64,000 nt of DNA, taken from assembly GCA_965219305.1 (NCBI GenBank), contig OZ244725.1, positions 1,178,001 to 1,242,000 of the forward strand. The letters are read 5' to 3'. The stretch comes from DATHTS01 sp965219305 (lineage in GTDB: Bacteria; Acidobacteriota; Blastocatellia; Pyrinomonadales; Pyrinomonadaceae). Of the stretch, positions 45,933 to 54,555 are shown piece after piece (within the stretch, counting starts at the first letter, position 1; each line of letters opens with the position of its first letter). The notes under the pieces are model-generated. The model had not been told where the DNA came from. It did not search any database and worked only from the letters and a program-made list of their open reading frames with translations. A program made the position numbers and the translations under genes.

Positions 45933-47042
45933 TTATGTGATTTGAACCAGATCAGTTTTTTCAACCAGGGACTGAGCATTTTTCCCTTCTTTACGCAGAA
46001 TTTCGACTTCTTTGACAAATTCTTCGACAATATCTTCACCTGAAACTTTTCGCATCGGAACCCCGTCTTTAAAGATCATACCGACATTTCTACCGAATGT
46101 GATGCCGAGTTGGGAATCGTGCGCTTCGCCGGGACCATTGACTGCACAACCCATAATAGAAAGATGAAGCGGTTCTTCGACGTGTGCCAAACGGCGTTCG
46201 ACTTCGGTTACAATCTCGACAAAGTTATCAATGTCCAAACGTCCGCAAGTCGGACACGCGACCACTGTTACGCCGCGTTTTCTGAGTTCGAGAGATTTCA
46301 AAATTTCCCAACCGACACGCACTTCTTCGTGCGGTTCGGCGGCGAGCGAAACGCGAATCGTATCGCCGATTCCGTCGTGCAGAAGAATTCCTAACCCCAT
46401 CGCCGATTTGATCGTTCCGCCGAACGGAGTTCCGGCTTCGGTTACGCCGAGATGAAGCGGATAATCAACTTTTTCCGCCATCATTCGATACGCTTCGACC
46501 ATACGATTTACGTCCGATGCTTTCAGCGAAATCACGATGTCATTAAAATTCAAATCTTCTAAAATCCGAACGTGCCGCATTCCCGATTCGACCATCGCTT
46601 CCGGCGTTGCCGAACCGTATTTTTTCAGTAAATCTTTTTCCAATGAACCGCCGTTCACGCCGATTCGAATCGGAATTTTTCGCGCTTCGGTGGCGCGGAC
46701 GACTTCACGAACTCTGTCAATCGAACCGATATTTCCGGGATTTATGCGAAGTTTATCAATTCCCGCGTCCAACGCCATCAACGCCAGTTTGTAATGAAAA
46801 TGAATGTCGGCGACGAGCGGAACATCGGTTTTTTTGCGGATTTCTTTGAGCGCAATCGCCGCTTCTTTGTTCGGCACAGCGATACGGACGATCTCGCATC
46901 CGGCTTCGACCATTTCTTCGATTTGTCTGATAGTTCCCGCAACATCTTCCGTGTCGGTTTTCGTCATTGATTGCACGGCAACCGGCGCGTCTCCGCCAAT
47001 CTGCACATTTCCGACCATTACCGATTTTGTTTTTCTACGCAT
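45933..47042 (-). CDS. ispG: 4-hydroxy-3-methylbut-2-en-1-yl diphosphate synthase
   Basis: IspG (GcpE) performs the penultimate MEP-pathway step, using a [4Fe-4S] cluster. The cluster cysteines are visible in VACPTCGRLDID and MGCAVNGPGEA. The TIM-barrel part shows VQSMTKTDTEDV and LRINPGNIG. The 369-residue length is the short bacterial form. It lies 79 bp downstream of rseP in the same direction, with an inverted repeat between them. Confidence 0.95.
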   Translation of the reverse strand: MRRKTKSVMVGNVQIGGDAPVAVQSMTKTDTEDVAGTIRQIEEMVEAGCEIVRIAVPNKEAAIALKEIRKKTDVPLVADIHFHYKLALMALDAGIDKLRINPGNIGSIDRVREVVRATEARKIPIRIGVNGGSLEKDLLKKYGSATPEAMVESGMRHVRILEDLNFNDIVISLKASDVNRMVEAYRMMAEKVDYPLHLGVTEAGTPFGGTIKSAMGLGILLHDGIGDTIRVSLAAEPHEEVRVGWEILKSLELRKRGVTVVACPTCGRLDIDNFVEIVTEVERRLAHVEEPLHLSIMGCAVNGPGEAHDSQLGITFGRNVGMIFKDGVPMRKVSGEDIVEEFVKEVEILRKEGKNAQSLVEKTDLVQIT

Positions 47043-47055
47043 AATCTAAAAATAA

Positions 47056-47105
47056 AAAGTTCAAACTTTATTCTGCCTTTCTTAGCATAACAAAGTTTGA
47101 ACTTT
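47056..47105. repeat. Inverted repeat between rseP and ispG
   Basis: AAAGTTCAAACTTT (47056-47069) recurs inverted at 47092-47105 with all 14 bases matching, and each arm is itself nearly palindromic. The core resembles the arms of the element at 59664-59748. Confidence 0.7.
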
Positions 47106-47121
47106 AAAAGTTAATTTGATG

Positions 47122-48546
47122 TTACTTCGTCGAACCTGCCGCCGGTTTTTCTGCTGGTGCGCTGAAACTCTTGGCGATTCTCGAAAAATCGAGGAAAAAC
47201 ACGCCGACCATTAACAACAAAATCAAACCCAATCCGACAAGTTGAATTTTTTCCTTGATTCCGTTTGAAAGCGTCTTACCAAATAAACTTAAAATCCCTT
47301 CGATTCCGAGAACCGCGATTTGTCCGCCGTCGAGAAGCGGAATCGGCAGTAAATTAAATACGCCGAGACTCAGACTAATCGCCATCAAAATATACAAAAC
47401 GCCTTGCCAACCGGCAGTTTTCGCGGCTTCGGCAGATTGTTGAAAAATTCCGACCGGACCTGCAACGCCAGAATCCTGCGCTGAACGCTTGCCTGAGAAA
47501 ACTTGTCCGAGAACCGTTCCCGTCAAACGAAGAACGCTCCAATTCGCGTCAAAAGCGTAATTCGCCGCGCTCGCCACCGTCGCTTTTTGAAGCGGCATTC
47601 TTGCGGGCGCATATGCAAAACCGAGCCGCGTTCTGCCGTCGGAAAGTTCTCTCGCCTGCGCCGTCAATTCCTTCTGCTGACCATCTCTTTCGATTAATAA
47701 AGTAATTGGTGCTTCTTTATTTTCCTGAATCGCCGCACCGAGCTGCTGCGGACTGCGAAGCGGTTCGCCGTTGACAGTCAAAATCACATCGCCCGCCTGC
47801 ATTCCTGCATCCGCCGCCGGAGTATTCGGTTCGACCGCGCTGACAACCGTCGGCATCGCGCCCATATCGGGCTGAATATCGAGTTCGCCGATTTCTTGTC
47901 CGCCGGAAATCAAAACTTTGCGCGGAACGATTTCTTTTTCGATTTTTTGACCTTTGCGTTCGATAATCAAAGGCAGCGGTTTTTCAGGCGAAATCGCCGC
48001 GTCCATTCTGATCGTGTTCCAATCGGGATTTTCCGTTCCGTTAAACGAAATGATTCTGTCGCCGACTTCGAGACCTGCTTGCTGCGCCGAACTTTCGGCT
48101 TTAATCTCCGCAATAACGGGCGGCGGCGATGCCGGAACGCCGCTGATCAGACCGCTGAAAAACGGAATTCCCAACGACAGCACGATATTCATAAAAGGTC
48201 CGCCGATCATTACGAAAAACTTTTGCCAACGCGGGCGAAGTTCGTAAAGTTCCGAATCAGGAACTTTTTCACCTTCCGATTCGCCGCCTTCGAGCGATGC
48301 CGTCGCTTCGTCGCCGTAAAGTTTGACGTATGCGCCGAGCGGAATCGCCGAAATTCGATAATCGGTATTTCCGCGCTTAAATCCCCAAACTCTTGGACCA
48401 AGACCGAAAAACGAATACGCTTCAACGCGCATTCCGAAAATACGCGCGACAATAAAATGCCCGAATTCGTGAATGTTAATGGCAATTCCGAGAATAAAAA
48501 GCGGAACTAGAATGTGATAAAAGAGCCAGATTAAAATATTTTCCAT
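47122..48546 (-). CDS. rseP: Site-2 protease RseP-like intramembrane metalloprotease
   Basis: HEFGH at residues 26-30 in the first membrane helix and NLLPIPLLDGGQ near the C-terminus form the two-part zinc site of S2P proteases. Two PDZ domains lie between (SSAQQAGLEVGDRIISFNG and ADAGMQAGDVILTVNGEPL). The enzyme cleaves membrane anti-sigma factors or signal-peptide remnants. It sits between dxr and ispG, an arrangement (dxr-rseP-ispG) common in many bacteria, here interrupted by a Uma2 gene. Confidence 0.93.
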   Translation of the reverse strand: MENILIWLFYHILVPLFILGIAINIHEFGHFIVARIFGMRVEAYSFFGLGPRVWGFKRGNTDYRISAIPLGAYVKLYGDEATASLEGGESEGEKVPDSELYELRPRWQKFFVMIGGPFMNIVLSLGIPFFSGLISGVPASPPPVIAEIKAESSAQQAGLEVGDRIISFNGTENPDWNTIRMDAAISPEKPLPLIIERKGQKIEKEIVPRKVLISGGQEIGELDIQPDMGAMPTVVSAVEPNTPAADAGMQAGDVILTVNGEPLRSPQQLGAAIQENKEAPITLLIERDGQQKELTAQARELSDGRTRLGFAYAPARMPLQKATVASAANYAFDANWSVLRLTGTVLGQVFSGKRSAQDSGVAGPVGIFQQSAEAAKTAGWQGVLYILMAISLSLGVFNLLPIPLLDGGQIAVLGIEGILSLFGKTLSNGIKEKIQLVGLGLILLLMVGVFFLDFSRIAKSFSAPAEKPAAGSTK

Positions 48547-48643
48547 TTATAAATTTCTCAAATAAAAGCGAGTATTTCAGATTCGTTTTGAAAACCCGGA
48601 GTTGCAAAGTAAAAGTTTAAATAACGCGGCGAGGTTTGGCAAA

Positions 48644-49285
48644 CTACGGCAGTAAATCGGTAATTTTTACCGACGCATCCGTTTTTACAAGTGGAGAAAC
48701 TTCACCGCTTTCATCAAAAGTCAATTTTTCGCCGTAAGCGAAACCGTAAAATGAGTTTTCGTCTTCTATCGGCTGACGATAAACTTCCAGAGTGCGATTT
48801 TTCAAATTCAAAATCCAATAATCTTCAATGCCGAACTTCGCATAAAGGCTCGCTTTCCGGTTACGGTCATAACTTAAAGTCGTGTCGGAAACCTCAATCA
48901 ACAAATCAGCAGTTTTCGGATGGTCTTCTATAAAATCGCGCGGTTTTCCCTCGATAATTACAATATCGGGAATAGGCTCGAAATCAGTTCCGAAATCAAG
49001 CGGCATTTGATTTCGAACAACAAAATTTCCGGTAAAAATCGTCCGCAATAAATTATCTGTCAAAGTCAATCCGGTTGCGTGCGGGCTTTTCATTTGCGGC
49101 ATTTCAATTATTTCTCCTTCGATAAATTCGGTGCGTCTGCCTTGAAACATACCGAGTTCAGCCATTTTGTGATATTCCTCTTTCGTCCAGCGAAAAGGCG
49201 CGGGTTCTTGATTACCGTTTTTTTTGAACTCTTTGCCGACAAAAATCGGAGTTTTTGCTGTCGTTTCGGAAATTACCTGCTGCAT
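48644..49285 (-). CDS. Uma2 family (DUF820) putative nuclease-fold protein
   Basis: The family pattern is present: WTKEEYHKMAELGMFQGRRTEFIEGEI, then the PD-(D/E)xK-like core PDIVIIEGKPRDF, ADLLIEVSDTTLSYDRNRKASLYA and IEDYWILNL. The function of Uma2 proteins is not established. They are numerous in cyanobacteria and related genomes. A very strong ribosome-binding site (AAGGAGG) precedes ATG. It is inserted between dxr and rseP. Confidence 0.85.
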   Translation of the reverse strand: MQQVISETTAKTPIFVGKEFKKNGNQEPAPFRWTKEEYHKMAELGMFQGRRTEFIEGEIIEMPQMKSPHATGLTLTDNLLRTIFTGNFVVRNQMPLDFGTDFEPIPDIVIIEGKPRDFIEDHPKTADLLIEVSDTTLSYDRNRKASLYAKFGIEDYWILNLKNRTLEVYRQPIEDENSFYGFAYGEKLTFDESGEVSPLVKTDASVKITDLLP

Positions 49286-49299
49286 AAATTTTAACCTCC

Positions 49300-50478
49300 T
49301 TAGTTAGCCGAAGCCGTTTTTTCTAAATTCATTATAGCTTGTTTTCGCGCCCATCTATCAATTTCCAACACTTTTTCCAGACTCGAAACTGCTTCCGATT
49401 TGTGATTTTTCATTACTTTTTCGTTAATCAGCGGAATGTCGCTCAATTTAATTTTCCCGTCCAAAAACGCTTTTACCGTGATTTCATTTGCCGCATTTAA
49501 AACCGCAGGCATCGTGCCGCCGGTTTTCAAAGCGTCGAATGCCAGACGCAGACACGGGAATTTTTCGAGATCGGGCTGTTCGAATTCGAGTTGCGAAATC
49601 TTTGTAAAATCGAGCGGTTCGAGACAATTTCGTTTTCTGTCGGGAAAAGTCAGCGCGTATTGAATCGCGTGTTTCATATCTGTTACGCCGAGCTGCGCGA
49701 TGATCGAGCCGTCAACCATTTCGATCATCGAATGAACGATTGACTGTGGATGAACGACGACGGAAATTTCGTCCGCGTCGAATCCGAAAAGCCATTTCGC
49801 CTCGATGACCTCGAAACCTTTGTTCATCAAGGTCGCCGAATCAATCGTGATTTTTTCACCCATTTTCCAGTTCGGATGATTTAACGCTTCTTCGACCGTT
49901 GCATTTTCGATGTCTTCTTTGGTTTTCGTCCGAAAAGGTCCGCCCGAAGCTGTTAAGATCAGACGTTTTACTTCTTTTTGATTTTCGCCGCGCAGACATT
50001 GGTGAAGCGCGTTGTGTTCGGAATCAACGGGCAAAATTTCCGCGCCGGATTTTTTCGCCGCTTTCGTCATTAATTCGCCCGCCATTACGAGCGTTTCCTT
50101 ATTCGCCAGCGCAATTCTTTTGCCCGCTTCGATCGCCCGCAGAGTCGGCACGAAACCGACCGCGCCGACCGTCGCCGAAACAACGATGTCGGCTTTTTCG
50201 TGTGTCGCCGCCGCGATCAGACCTTTTTCGCCGCAGATGATTTCAGGAATTTTTGAAACGCCTTTTTCGCGTAATTTTTCTGAAAGCAGTTCGGCACGGG
50301 CATCATCTTCGCAGGAAACCATTTCGGGCGAAAATTTAACAATTTGATCCGCCAAAACATCCGTATTTTTCCCCGCACAGAGCGCGACGATGCGAAATTC
50401 GTCTTTTAGATGTTCGACAACTTTGAGCGTATTACAACCGATCGAGCCGGTAGAACCGAGGATGGAAATTGATTTCAT
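49300..50478 (-). CDS. dxr: 1-deoxy-D-xylulose 5-phosphate reductoisomerase
   Basis: Dxr makes MEP from DXP with NADPH. SISILGSTGSIGCNTL is the NADPH site, LANKETLVMAG and VDSEHNALHQCL give the metal and substrate residues, and MNKGFEVIEAKWLF follows. I start at ATG 50478, where the family N-terminus begins. The longer frame to 50502 adds eight residues without support. It is the first of the dxr-Uma2-rseP-ispG series on this strand. Confidence 0.95.
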   Translation of the reverse strand: MKSISILGSTGSIGCNTLKVVEHLKDEFRIVALCAGKNTDVLADQIVKFSPEMVSCEDDARAELLSEKLREKGVSKIPEIICGEKGLIAAATHEKADIVVSATVGAVGFVPTLRAIEAGKRIALANKETLVMAGELMTKAAKKSGAEILPVDSEHNALHQCLRGENQKEVKRLILTASGGPFRTKTKEDIENATVEEALNHPNWKMGEKITIDSATLMNKGFEVIEAKWLFGFDADEISVVVHPQSIVHSMIEMVDGSIIAQLGVTDMKHAIQYALTFPDRKRNCLEPLDFTKISQLEFEQPDLEKFPCLRLAFDALKTGGTMPAVLNAANEITVKAFLDGKIKLSDIPLINEKVMKNHKSEAVSSLEKVLEIDRWARKQAIMNLEKTASAN

Positions 50479-50638
50479 AAAACCCGTTTCACAGATTATC
50501 ACAAATCTGTTTATGTCGAGAACACGGCGTAAATCAAACAGACGGTTTCAATTAAAAAATTTACGGCTCTCATTTATAAAGTAAATTTGATTTGCTGTTG
50601 ACAGAAAGCAAACAGTCATTTAAAGTTAGACATTGCTT

Positions 50639-50715
50639 CGGGGCGTGGCTCAGCCTGGTAGAGCGCACCGTTCGGGACGGTGAGGTCGGATGTTCAAATC
50701 ATCTCGCCCCGACCA
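50639..50715 (+). tRNA. tRNA-Pro (anticodon CGG)
   Basis: A full cloverleaf of 77 nt is visible: a perfect 7-bp acceptor stem (CGGGGCG / CGCCCCG), a D-arm with AGCCTGGTAGAGC, anticodon stem CACCG/CGGTG with loop TTCGGGA (anticodon CGG), a T-arm with GTTCAAATC, and an encoded 3' CCA. It reads the CCG proline codon. A terminator follows. Confidence 0.95.
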
Positions 50716-50729
50716 TTAATTTAATTATT

Positions 50730-50767
50730 AAAACGGGAACGATTATCAAAATTATCGTTCCCGTTTT
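50730..50767 (+). terminator. Terminator downstream of tRNA-Pro
   Basis: An inverted repeat of about 17 bp (AAAACGGGAACGATTAT / ATTATCGTTCCCGTTTT, near perfect) with a tiny loop lies 14 bp after the tRNA 3' end and ends in TTTT. Confidence 0.85.
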
Positions 50768-50842
50768 GAATTTAAACTTTTATATGTCAACTACATAACA
50801 AAACATTGAACCAAATATATTTATAATTTCTTGAGAACAAAA

Positions 50843-52027
50843 ATGTTATTTAATCAGAAAAGATTAATTTCCTCGCCGATGTCGAAAAACTGCAAAGTTT
50901 CGATTGTAATTCCAGTGCGCGATGAAGCCGAACTTTTACAGAAAACTCTCGAATCGTTCTTAAATCAAGTTGATCTGCAAAATTTGCCGATTGATTATCA
51001 AATTTTTGAAGTAATAATTTTACTTAATAATTGCCGTGACAAATCGGCAGAGATCGCCCGGTCATTTCAAGAAAATAATCCCGAAATAAATTTACACATC
51101 GCAGAAATTGAAATTCCCGACGAAAACGCCAACAGCGGATTTGTCAGACGTTTAATTATGAACGAAGGCTTTCTTCGTCTGACCGAAAATCCCGGAAAAG
51201 GCGGAATTATTATGACGACAGACGGAGATACGCAAGTTTCCCGAAACTGGATTGCCGCGAATATTGATGAAATAAAACGCGGCGCGGATGCTGTCGGCGG
51301 ACGAATTCTTTTTTCCGAAAACGAGTTAAAAACGATGAATTGTGCGGCGCGAAAATATCATTTAATTGATGAAGAATATCGTCTGCTTATTGCCGAACTT
51401 GAATCTTTTATTGACTTTCAATTGCACGACGGTTTTCCGCGCCATCATCAGCATTTTAACGGGAGTTTTGCAGTTACGACGGACGCTTTTGAGAAATGCG
51501 GCGGTGTGCCTGATGTGAAAAGTCTCGAAGATGTCGCTTTTTTTCACGCTTTAATGCGAACCGATGCGAAATTTCGTCATTCGATGCTCGTTAAAGTTTT
51601 CACGTCGGCACGAAATGACGGTCGCACGCAAGCCGGACTTTCGACGCAGTTAAATGATTGGAAAAATCTCGCCGAACGAAACGATTTTTTTCTAGTCGAA
51701 TCAGCCGATGCAGTTGAAAAAAAATTTAATGCCAACAGTAAACTGCGCCGGATTTGGCGGAATATTCAAAAAAACAGACTGCCCGAAAAACACGAAATCG
51801 AAAATTTTTCCGAAGAGTTTTTTATTTCTTCGGCTAGACTGTTTGAGGAACTTGAAAAACAAAAACCTTTCGGCGTTTTGCTTGAAAATGTTTATCGAAT
51901 TCAATTTGAAAAAGGAATTTGGAACAAAAAGTTTCCGCTTGTTCCGGTTGAAGATGCCGTCCGTGAATTAAGAAAAAAACTCAAAAAATTGCGAACTCAA
52001 AATATAACAAAAACCGTCACTGTTTAG
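50843..52027 (+). CDS. GT2-type glycosyltransferase of the amino-glycan cassette
   Basis: The GT-A start KVSIVIPVRDEAELLQKTLESFL, the acidic site IIMTTDGDTQV and NGSFAVTTDAFEKCGG identify a family 2 glycosyltransferase. An unusual C-terminal ~100 residues is helical and charged. I start at ATG 50843, preceded by TTGAG. The MSK at 50879 is an alternative that fits the catalytic core. It converges on and overlaps the methyltransferase stop by 4 bp. It is the only plus-strand gene on this side of the cassette and likely supplies the glycosyl transfer for the modified glycan. Confidence 0.82.
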   Translation: MLFNQKRLISSPMSKNCKVSIVIPVRDEAELLQKTLESFLNQVDLQNLPIDYQIFEVIILLNNCRDKSAEIARSFQENNPEINLHIAEIEIPDENANSGFVRRLIMNEGFLRLTENPGKGGIIMTTDGDTQVSRNWIAANIDEIKRGADAVGGRILFSENELKTMNCAARKYHLIDEEYRLLIAELESFIDFQLHDGFPRHHQHFNGSFAVTTDAFEKCGGVPDVKSLEDVAFFHALMRTDAKFRHSMLVKVFTSARNDGRTQAGLSTQLNDWKNLAERNDFFLVESADAVEKKFNANSKLRRIWRNIQKNRLPEKHEIENFSEEFFISSARLFEELEKQKPFGVLLENVYRIQFEKGIWNKKFPLVPVEDAVRELRKKLKKLRTQNITKTVTV

Positions 52028-52605
52028 ATTTTTTCCCAAACATCCAGACGATATTTTTCGGCGCGTCTTTTCTCTAAATTTTTGAATTTTCCTTTAGCGA
52101 ATTCGGCAAAAATATCGTGAACCGCGTCGCCCGTCTGCGGATAATCTTCAACAAAAGGTGTCCAGTGAACGAGGACGACCTGACCGTTTTCCGCTAAATT
52201 AGCGAAAACTTTTTCAAGTGCCGACAACCAATCATCCGGCGAGAGATAATATCCGACTTCGGAAATTAATATCAAATCGAAAATTTCACACGGAAACTCT
52301 CCGGGAATCTGCATTTTTTGGAAATTGATGTTTTTCAAATTTGCACATCTTTTCCTTGCCTGATTTAATGCTTTTTCGGAAACATCAACCGACAAAAGTT
52401 TTTCGCAGCGGGCGGCAAGTTTTTCGGTCAATACTCCAATCGAACAACCGATTTCAAAGACATTTTTATATTGCTTGCGCGGCAGACTGTTCAACGTTGC
52501 CGCATATTTTTCCGCTTCATATTCGCTCTCCGAAAAATTCCACGGATCGTCGTTTTTTTCGTAAATTTTATCGAAATAGTCCGTTTGTAAAGTTTCTTTT
52601 TTCAT
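52024..52605 (-). CDS. NodS-like SAM-dependent methyltransferase
   Basis: A class I methyltransferase of about 193 residues. The SAM-binding motif I reads VFEIGCSIGVLTEKLA, motif II LLSVDVSEKALNQARKR, motif III FDLILISEVGYYLS. The N-terminal YFDKIYEKNDDPWNFSESEYEAEKY is characteristic of the NodS-like group, whose founding member N-methylates the deacetylated amino sugar of Nod factors. Start ATG 52605 follows the PIG-L stop by 8 bp; a GTG immediately before is possible. Its partner genes (deacetylase, flavoprotein) fit modification of an amino sugar. Confidence 0.85.
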   Translation of the reverse strand: MKKETLQTDYFDKIYEKNDDPWNFSESEYEAEKYAATLNSLPRKQYKNVFEIGCSIGVLTEKLAARCEKLLSVDVSEKALNQARKRCANLKNINFQKMQIPGEFPCEIFDLILISEVGYYLSPDDWLSALEKVFANLAENGQVVLVHWTPFVEDYPQTGDAVHDIFAEFAKGKFKNLEKRRAEKYRLDVWEKI

Positions 52606-52613
52606 CACAAAAG

Positions 52614-53351
52614 CTAAACAGCTTCAAAATAAATTTCCCAGTCCGTTAAAAAATTCTCTAAAATTTCAGGCGAAAGCTGAAAACCTTCCGGGTCGTCGTC
52701 AATCAATCCGGCGATTTGAGAATTATGTTTGTAAATCGCCTGACGCTTTAAATTTTTCACCGAACTGACATCAAGACGGTGTGCGGAAACTTCGCCGATT
52801 TGCGGCGCATCTTCGGTTTGTGCAATTTCCCAAAGCCAGATCGGATATTCGATGATACGCAAATTTGCCAGAGTTTTCTTGATCGTGCTGACAATTTTGT
52901 AAGCCGCGCGATGATCGGGATGCGGATCGCGCCGCCACGGAACGAAAACGGTTTGCGGTTTTATCTCGTAAAAATATTCGCGGCATTTCTTGATTATTTC
53001 ATTCCAATTTTCAGAATTTTCGTTCGGAACTGCGCGGTCTTTGTAACGAAAAAACCGAATTTTTTCCTTTTCGACATTTAACACTTTTAATGCTTCGATA
53101 ATTTCCTTTTCGCGCAAATCGCGCAGTTTTACCGCCGGAAATTTTTTTGAATTCGGATGCGAAAGCGTTCCGTCGCTTAAAACCAACACATAAACTTCCG
53201 AATTATTGTTCCGCAAAAGTTTGATTGCGCCGCCGCATCCGAGAGATTCATCATCGGGATGCGGCGCAACGATTAATGTTTTCCCCCAATCATCTACTGA
53301 AATCTGCGGTATTTTTTCTAAATTTGTGAGATTTATTTTCGTCTCGCTCAT
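52614..53351 (-). CDS. PIG-L/LmbE-family N-deacetylase
   Basis: The zinc motif LIVAPHPDDESLGCGG (His, Asp, Asp) and the distal PWRRDPHPDHRAAY give the metal site of PIG-L enzymes, which remove N-acetyl groups from GlcNAc-type sugars. ATG 53351 is preferred over the GTG at 53375, because the latter overlaps the upstream gene and adds a non-family extension. It is encoded between the flavoprotein and the methyltransferase with gaps of 17 and 8 bp, so the three act in one pathway. Confidence 0.88.
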   Translation of the reverse strand: MSETKINLTNLEKIPQISVDDWGKTLIVAPHPDDESLGCGGAIKLLRNNNSEVYVLVLSDGTLSHPNSKKFPAVKLRDLREKEIIEALKVLNVEKEKIRFFRYKDRAVPNENSENWNEIIKKCREYFYEIKPQTVFVPWRRDPHPDHRAAYKIVSTIKKTLANLRIIEYPIWLWEIAQTEDAPQIGEVSAHRLDVSSVKNLKRQAIYKHNSQIAGLIDDDPEGFQLSPEILENFLTDWEIYFEAV

Positions 53352-53368
53352 AACTTTTTTTTCGATTT

Positions 53369-54553
53369 TTACCACAAATCATCGGCTTTTTTTTCATTGT
53401 GCAAAACGAATTTACCGACATCTGCCAACGAAGCGTCCGGCGCAGGCTGGCGCAGATAAATTGTCAAATCTCGTATAATTCGCTCAAAGTAAAAGGGTTT
53501 ATTTAAGCCGCGCGCACCGATTGAACGCTCGCAAAAAAGCATCACATCCTGACAAATCTGTTCGATTGCCGTCCGCATCATACTCGCGTAAATCAGAAAT
53601 TTTTCGCTTTTGTCAACAGTCGGATTTTGTTCATAATTATCCAATCTTTTCGCCGCACCTTCGAGCCATAAATTTCCGCTTTCGATGCGAATTGCCATTT
53701 CTCCGGCACGCATTTTTTGATACGGATCATCAACGCGTTTCAGTTTTTGCAAATATTCCCGCGTCAAATCGAAAAGGGCTTCCGCGCCGCCGAGTTGAAC
53801 TGCGGCAAAACGAATCGCGCCGCCCGAAAAATACGGCTGACGGTAATAATCGCCGGGTTTTCCGATAAAATCGTCTTCGGAAACTTCAACGTCCGTAAAA
53901 TCCACACGATAACTGCGTGAAGATTTCATTCCTAAAGGTTTCCACCAGGAAGCATCATTTTTTGTTTTGACCTGATCCATTTTTACAACGCACATCTGCC
54001 AACCGCCGTCAGGCAACGCGCCGTTAACAATCGGTCGGTCAACAAAATCAACGCCGGTCGCAAAAATTTTCGCGCCTTTCATCTTGAATTTTCCGTTTCC
54101 TGAAACTTCAAATTTTACGCCGTCGCCGGCTTCCGTGTTCCACACACCGAAAAGTTTATTATTTTTAATTACCGAATCAGCATATTTTTCCAACTGCTGA
54201 TTTTTACCGAAAAGTTTTATCAACAAAAGCGCATTAAAATGACCTTCGAATACGCGACCGACGACCAGATTTCCGTAACCGAGATATTTATGCAGACGAA
54301 GCATTTCAAACGTCGTCGAATTTTCGAGACCGATTCCGCATCCGCCGAATGACTTCGGAATCGGCGCGGAGAAAATATGTTTAGCCCTCATCTCCGCGAT
54401 TGTTTCAACCGGAAAAAAATCCGTCAAATCGCTTGATTCGGCAACCTCGAATGAGTTTTGCGAGATAATTTTCGCGTTATTTAAAACTTTCTCGATTTCA
54501 AATTTATTTTTATCAGAAACGATTGATAATTTTGCGGCGGTCGTATTTTCCAT
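53369..54553 (-). CDS. Acyl-CoA-dehydrogenase-superfamily flavoprotein
   Basis: The protein has the ACAD fold. It includes an N-terminal helical domain, a middle beta domain with FGVWNTEAGDGVKFEV and a KIFATGVDFVDRPIV segment (flavin contacts), and a C-terminal helical bundle. The place where dehydrogenases carry the catalytic base in a YEGT-type motif reads IYLRQPAPDAS, with no such Glu. That points away from fatty-acid oxidation and towards the monooxygenase/nitrososynthase-like branches of the superfamily. I chose ATG 54553 because GGGTGA lies at good distance; a GTG at 54559 makes a 4-base overlap with the GH1-like gene. The substrate is unknown. Confidence 0.8.
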   Translation of the reverse strand: MENTTAAKLSIVSDKNKFEIEKVLNNAKIISQNSFEVAESSDLTDFFPVETIAEMRAKHIFSAPIPKSFGGCGIGLENSTTFEMLRLHKYLGYGNLVVGRVFEGHFNALLLIKLFGKNQQLEKYADSVIKNNKLFGVWNTEAGDGVKFEVSGNGKFKMKGAKIFATGVDFVDRPIVNGALPDGGWQMCVVKMDQVKTKNDASWWKPLGMKSSRSYRVDFTDVEVSEDDFIGKPGDYYRQPYFSGGAIRFAAVQLGGAEALFDLTREYLQKLKRVDDPYQKMRAGEMAIRIESGNLWLEGAAKRLDNYEQNPTVDKSEKFLIYASMMRTAIEQICQDVMLFCERSIGARGLNKPFYFERIIRDLTIYLRQPAPDASLADVGKFVLHNEKKADDLW

Positions 54554-54555
54554 TT

